Assembly (NCBI GenBank): GCA_014526335.1
Contig: JACTAT010000004.1
Span: forward strand, 929,180-993,179
From: Chrysaora quinquecirrha
Lineage: Eukaryota > Cnidaria > Scyphozoa > Semaeostomeae > Pelagiidae
Reading direction: 5' to 3'
DNA: 64,000 nucleotides
Shown here in pieces: positions 57,301 through 63,300 of the stretch. The translations under genes were made by a program, and so were the position numbers. Numbering within the stretch: position 1 is the first letter of the stretch; each line of letters begins with the position of its first letter. Below the pieces are notes generated by a model. The model was not told the origin of the DNA. It ran no database searches and was given only the letters and a program-made list of their open reading frames with translations.

Positions 57301-60300
57301 TCGTCTTTAATATGTAATGAATTTTTTCGTCATTTACTTCTTCGTACTCAAATTTTCTCTGAACAAGTAACTTGTGGCTTTTTTTAAATTCGATAATATT
57401 ACCAGATGCTCGACAATAGACTTTTTCAGAGAGGTCTGGATCGGCACAACATTTTTCTGGAAGGTAGTACACATCAGGAGTAAGGGGATCATCTCCACGT
57501 GCAACTATAACTGTATTGCAGTTCCTTCAGGGGAGGTAGTGCAGAAAATTTTGCCTCAAACTTGCAAATGAAAGAAAGTGAAAGAAAGAATTCAAGTCCA
57601 GGCTTATCTCAAAAGGAGGCATTTTATCAATTATTTTTCTCTTTATGAGAGTAACCTTCATCTTGAAATTCTGAAGATATTGTCAACATTAATTATTGCA
57701 GATTCCTTATATCAAAACGTTGACTTCCATTTTTTGTGAATTTGAAGAAAAATTTGCTGCACTACCTCTATCTCTCCTTAAGCGACCGCAAAATCCCTGG
57801 TGTTGCAGGCGGAGAGGGTTCACTTACTGAAGATGTCTGCCATCTTCAAGAGAAATGCCACGCCGACCCAGACCTCTTTGAAAGAGTCTATCAGCAAACG
57901 ATTGGAGGCGAATAGGCATCTTTTCCGCAAAAAATGTTCGAGCTCTCTTTCTTCCTCATATCCGTAGCCGTTAGGCCGTTGGCGCACCTAGTCCCTGACA
58001 GAGGCTCTCCATTCATTCTTGCTCTCCACCTTCCTTCTTAGATCTTTCCGTCCAGTCCACTCCGTCACTTCATCTACCCATTGTCTCTTTGGTCTTGATC
58101 CTTCGACCATTCCTTGGATAAGTGTTTTGGTCATCTTTCCTGCTATCATGTGATGGCCATAGAAAGTTAGCTTTCTCTTCTTGACACTGTCCACTAGACT
58201 TTCTGGTCTTTTCCATTGCAGCATTCTTTGATTTTATTCAAGACGTGCTCGTTTGTCTTTTCGTCTTTCCATGAAATGCCGAGTAGCTTTCTGTAACATT
58301 TCATTTCAAAGGCTTCTAATCTCTAGTTGATTTTGGTGTTCATAGTCCAGCTTTCGCATCCATACAGGACTACTGTTGTTACGATGGATGACATCAGCTC
58401 TCTTTATTGTTGAAAAAAAAGCCTATGGCTACCGTTAATGTTGATGGTTCTTGCAGTACAGTTTTTCACCAATGTTGGATCTTCACCAAAACAGGAGGGG
58501 AGATCGTTGAGTATGCTAAAAATGTGAAACAAATCATTAACTAACCCGTGGTATTCCTTCTGCACTTGCAACGATTTCAGTAAAGCAGCGAACAATGACA
58601 TCACGGAGATCCATGAACGGTGGCTCAAAGATTATTTCTCTATCTCTCACGAGAACATCAACGGTGATGACCTGGAAATAAGAAAAGTGCGTATTTTAGG
58701 CACGTTATAGATCACGAGCCGGTTGCAATTTAAAGCTTTGTAATTCGCACATTGCAGTGATGGATCTTTAGCGCAGTACTTTCTCTGTTATTCGATAACC
58801 GTCGTTGACAAATCTGGAAGTGTTTTAGTTTAATTCGCTTCCAGAGTAGTTATTCACTTATCCGGCCTACTCGGGAACATGAGAATTTCAAAATATGTGC
58901 GAATCCAAAATTCCGTCGTATCAAAATAAACAATGATCACAGCGAAAACCAGTTTTTACACTAAACAGTTTTCAGTTTAAAACTAACAAGAGTGGTTTTT
59001 AAACAATATGCTTTGTTAGAATATTTGACGTTTGAGGGTGAATATTCGCTGAATAATGATTTCGTAGTTGAACATTTTTGACGGACCGGATTTAGGACCG
59101 GATAATCAAAGTCCGGAAAAACGAGGGTTCTGATAATACAATTATTACTGTATTGTTTATTCGCGTATCTATTTGCGAACTTGATATGACCCTGGAAAGC
59201 CAATATCTCATTTATAAACTTTGGTTCTTAGTCAACCTTCAACAGCATTCTTTCTTGCAAAAGTATAGCTTCAGGGTTGACCAACCTGCAATACGTAATT
59301 GCCACGATTTGTATTTACTTCGTTTTATATACAGCTGGAACTGGCAGTTTCTATTTGGTTTACGCCCAAACCCGAGAAGTCCAAATTCAATAGAGTAGCA
59401 AATTGAAATTGTTTTTTAAATTTCTAAACTTGCTCTTCATTTTCTGAAAGAACGTCAAAAATAATGCTTACATGTGCAAAATTAGTCAAATGCATCAAAC
59501 ATTGGCTGAGATATGGCCATTCGAAGAAATATATTTCAATAGCAAATTACTGTATTTTTGCGCCCGGTTCTAAACTTTATGAACCAGAGCAAAAATACAG
59601 CGATTTCATATTGAAATTTATTTCTTTGGATGTTCATATCTCAGCCAATACTTAATATTATCGAATGCTTTTCGACATTTCTCATTATTTTTCATGCTCT
59701 TTCAGAAAATGAAGAGCAAATTGAGAAATGCTGAAAATGTTTTTTTCACTTTGCCACTCTATTATTTCTTAGTTTAATGCAGTTTCTTATATGGCCAACT
59801 CAACTGCATAAAGTTTTAGCTATTCAGCTAAGCTGGTGATTACACAAATTGTGAACGAAGAATAGGCGATTCCGAAAATTGTTGGATTTTAAACATTCTC
59901 AGTCGCTTGATTAAAACTCTAATTCTGGTGTTCTTCGTTTGGTTGAACATTTCTCAGGTTGAAATTTGATACGTTAAGACCAGAATTTACCTGTGGTAGA
60001 ACAAATTTCAAATCTTGATAAGGCTCTTCAAAGTCATTACCATCCTGCATTAAAAAAAACAAAAAATGAGACTCGGGTCGAAAGCTTGAAATCGCGATCG
60101 GAAATGTTAAAAATATTCACCACAACCGGAAAGCAAAGGTCGCATTTGGAGCCAGAAAAATATTTTTGACTAAAATTTCCTGCGACCTGAAGCAACACAG
60201 TTGCAGAATATTGCTTTTGCTGAACACATCTGTATATGGATAGAAAATTTCTCCAAGACGAGGCGTTTAAATTTGTGAACCAGGCTGTAAACAGGTTCCT

Positions 60301-63300
60301 TAAACTTAGTCCTGTCATTCACGTAAAATATTTATTATACATCTATACAGACAATATTGACCTTAAGGAACATAACTAGCCGTTAACATCGTTAAGGGAG
60401 TGCTGCTCCGAGGTAGAATTCAAGTATTGCAGGAGACTGTCACGAGTATGTTGAAATGAATAGTAGGCCTAGGCCTAGAGCAAAAACTTAGGTCTTTTTG
60501 TAGTTTGTGTATTCGAAAAATAGTTTGTACATCTAGGATTCTCATAAATGAAATAAATATTGTTTGAAAGTTTGGATTTGAATATCTTTATTTTCCTTGC
60601 TGCTTGATATCTTTTCACTTTTATCTTGCATCGAGCTCACAGCTTTGCTTTGACTTACACGCCATATTGTTTTTTTTTTTTTTTTTTTATTCATATAAAA
60701 TATTTACGACATAGGCTACGTTCTACTATACTTGCTAATTACAATACAACACTACTGTGACGATGCCATGAGGAGCAAAAACAATGACTACCCCATGGCC
60801 ATAACATAAAGACATGCAACTAGACAATATTGTTTCACCACAAACAGACTCGTTACACGAGTTACCAATGTGTGGGAAGTCTAGGCTACAAACACATATA
60901 CGAAAATCCAATTTGTGTCAGAATATAATGCTGCCCTTCAAAAGAGTCGAACGAAAAAATCGAAAACGGCTACCAGGAAATAATTAGCGTGAAGAAGAAA
61001 CCCATAAAGAAATGCCATACTGTTTAAATTAAATCAAAGCATACCTGATATGAACAAAGGAACTCTAAGAAATCTTTCAAAGACTCGAGAACCATGCTTC
61101 GTAGTTGAATTGACATGATAGAATCAACGCAGGCAAAAAATGACTGTATGAGATGAGTTGAATCGTTTTCTTTTGAAGGGATCAAATGTGTCCATTTGTC
61201 TTTTAGGTTGATAAGAACATTTGCACATGACGGTATCCATCTATAACATGAAATAAATATTATTATGTAAAGACAAGAAGTATAACCATAACACGATGGC
61301 CATCCATCGATTGGGGGTCTTACGGGATCGATTCTAAGTCAAAAATCCTATATAGTTGAACCTCCATGAACGGATATCTATATACAACGGACACCTATAT
61401 ACAACGGACACCTACATACAACGGACACCAATATACAACGGACACCAATAAACAACGGACACCTATATACAACGGACACCTATATACAACGGACACCTAC
61501 ATACAACGGACACCAATATACAACGGACACCTATATACAACGGACACCTATATACAACGGACCCCTATATACAACGGACACCAATAAACAACGAACACCT
61601 ATATACAACGGACACCAATATGCAACGGACACCTCCGTACAACGGGCAATTATTTTCGCCTCAAAGGTCTTTTCCTAGTAGAAACACCCTTCTATACAAT
61701 AGACACCTCTCTTTAAGGGACAATGACATTGGTCCCTTTGTTCTTCGTTATATGGAGGTTCCAGTCAACCTCCTCGTCGGGCCCCAAATCAAATTTTCCT
61801 CGAATCTCAACTGTCAAATCGATTTGGACCCTGGTACCGGCCACAAAACTTAGGCCAAATCTGCCAAAATACTGGCAATTTTGGCCAAGGTATCAAAAAC
61901 AGATGTAGATTCCGAAAGCAGATGTTCCTAGAAAAGAAATGCAAAGAATTCCATTGATAACTATCAGGCAAGATACAATATCGCATGTAACATCATGTTC
62001 TGGTTTTTATACGTTTTTCACATAGTTTTTGGTGTAAAATTTTGAAGAAACTGTAACGTCACTTAAAAAATCTGATGTTTGAACAGCCAATCAAATTGCG
62101 AATAGACAAGGTCGATGCCAGGGTCGAATATGGACAGTGGAGTTTCAGGTAGAGGCCTATTCGCCCTGGGGACAAGGTTGGGTTCCACTGTACCATTATC
62201 TTTAAATCAAAATTCAATTCTTCGACGTTTATTCGTAGAAAGAACCGCTTACACTTTGACCAAATGATCCCTTGCAGCAGCGCAATGATTTTTAATCATC
62301 ACTTCAAATTCACTTGGATACATTGGAATTCCAGATCTGCGAATTTGTCCAATATCAACAAATCGTTTGTTTGAGAACCTAAGGAGGAAACATCAATAAG
62401 AAAATCATAAGACTGCAAAGAAATGAAAATTAATTTAAAATTGCAAAGAAGGGCAACAGTAGGTAACCGTAAGATGAGCATCCTTTCTGCTCCTTGAGCG
62501 GCTTCTTTTGACAACCGAGGCGTACATGTGTAATACATGTTGCGATCATCATGCAGTCATCATAAGATGACAAGTTTCGTATAAGGCGGTAAAAAGAAAG
62601 GTAGCATGCAGAAAGAATATATTGCATTGATGTTAACCAATAACTAGGATTAAAAACAAACAAAATACACTTTACAAAAACGAAATAGACCAAGAAAATA
62701 AAACTAACATTTAGATGAGACAATATAAATTCATATTTTCGTGGATGACTCTCACAGCATTCAGAAGTCCGCCCTTTCAGTAAAAAACAGAGCTTCAGAA
62801 TGTCAGTAAATTTCAGACTATCCCTCACCTACTGCACCATATCTTCTGCAGCTCCGTCATTACAGGACTCACGGTGAAAAGATGTTTGGTAGTTATATCC
62901 TTGGTGGCAATATAGTTCTTATGCCACGGCACTGGAGCTCTAACACATCTAAAAAATTAAAGTTTTGGTGGTGAATGTTACTGGTAATTGATGTTCAGGG
63001 ATTGGACGAGTTAAAGTCATAGGTAGCTATTTGATTAGTGAAGTTAGTAAAGCAAAATAATGAGCACAATCAATAATGACATTTCTTCGACGGTTTGGCA
63101 TAGATTGGTCCAATGAAGAAAGAGCCAAAAACAAGCTGTAATAGTGTGTCTATGTCTCAAATACAGTAGAAACCTGAATGTAAGGAACTATAGCCTACTT
63201 AATTCACGCAGCGCACAATGAGCGCAACAAATTGAACTCAATCTGCATCACGAATGATGCTCTGTAAGAGCGTTTCAAATGGTATGACGGATTCAGCCAG

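Noticed and set aside
58404..58545. Minus-strand frame following exon 6 ([19 protein letters not shown]...)
   Set aside because: Would need a 30-bp intron, and exon 7 at 57058 already gives the conserved continuation after EGIPR.
61366..61587. Open frame of repeated [16 protein letters not shown]
   Set aside because: Translation of the 17-bp minisatellite.
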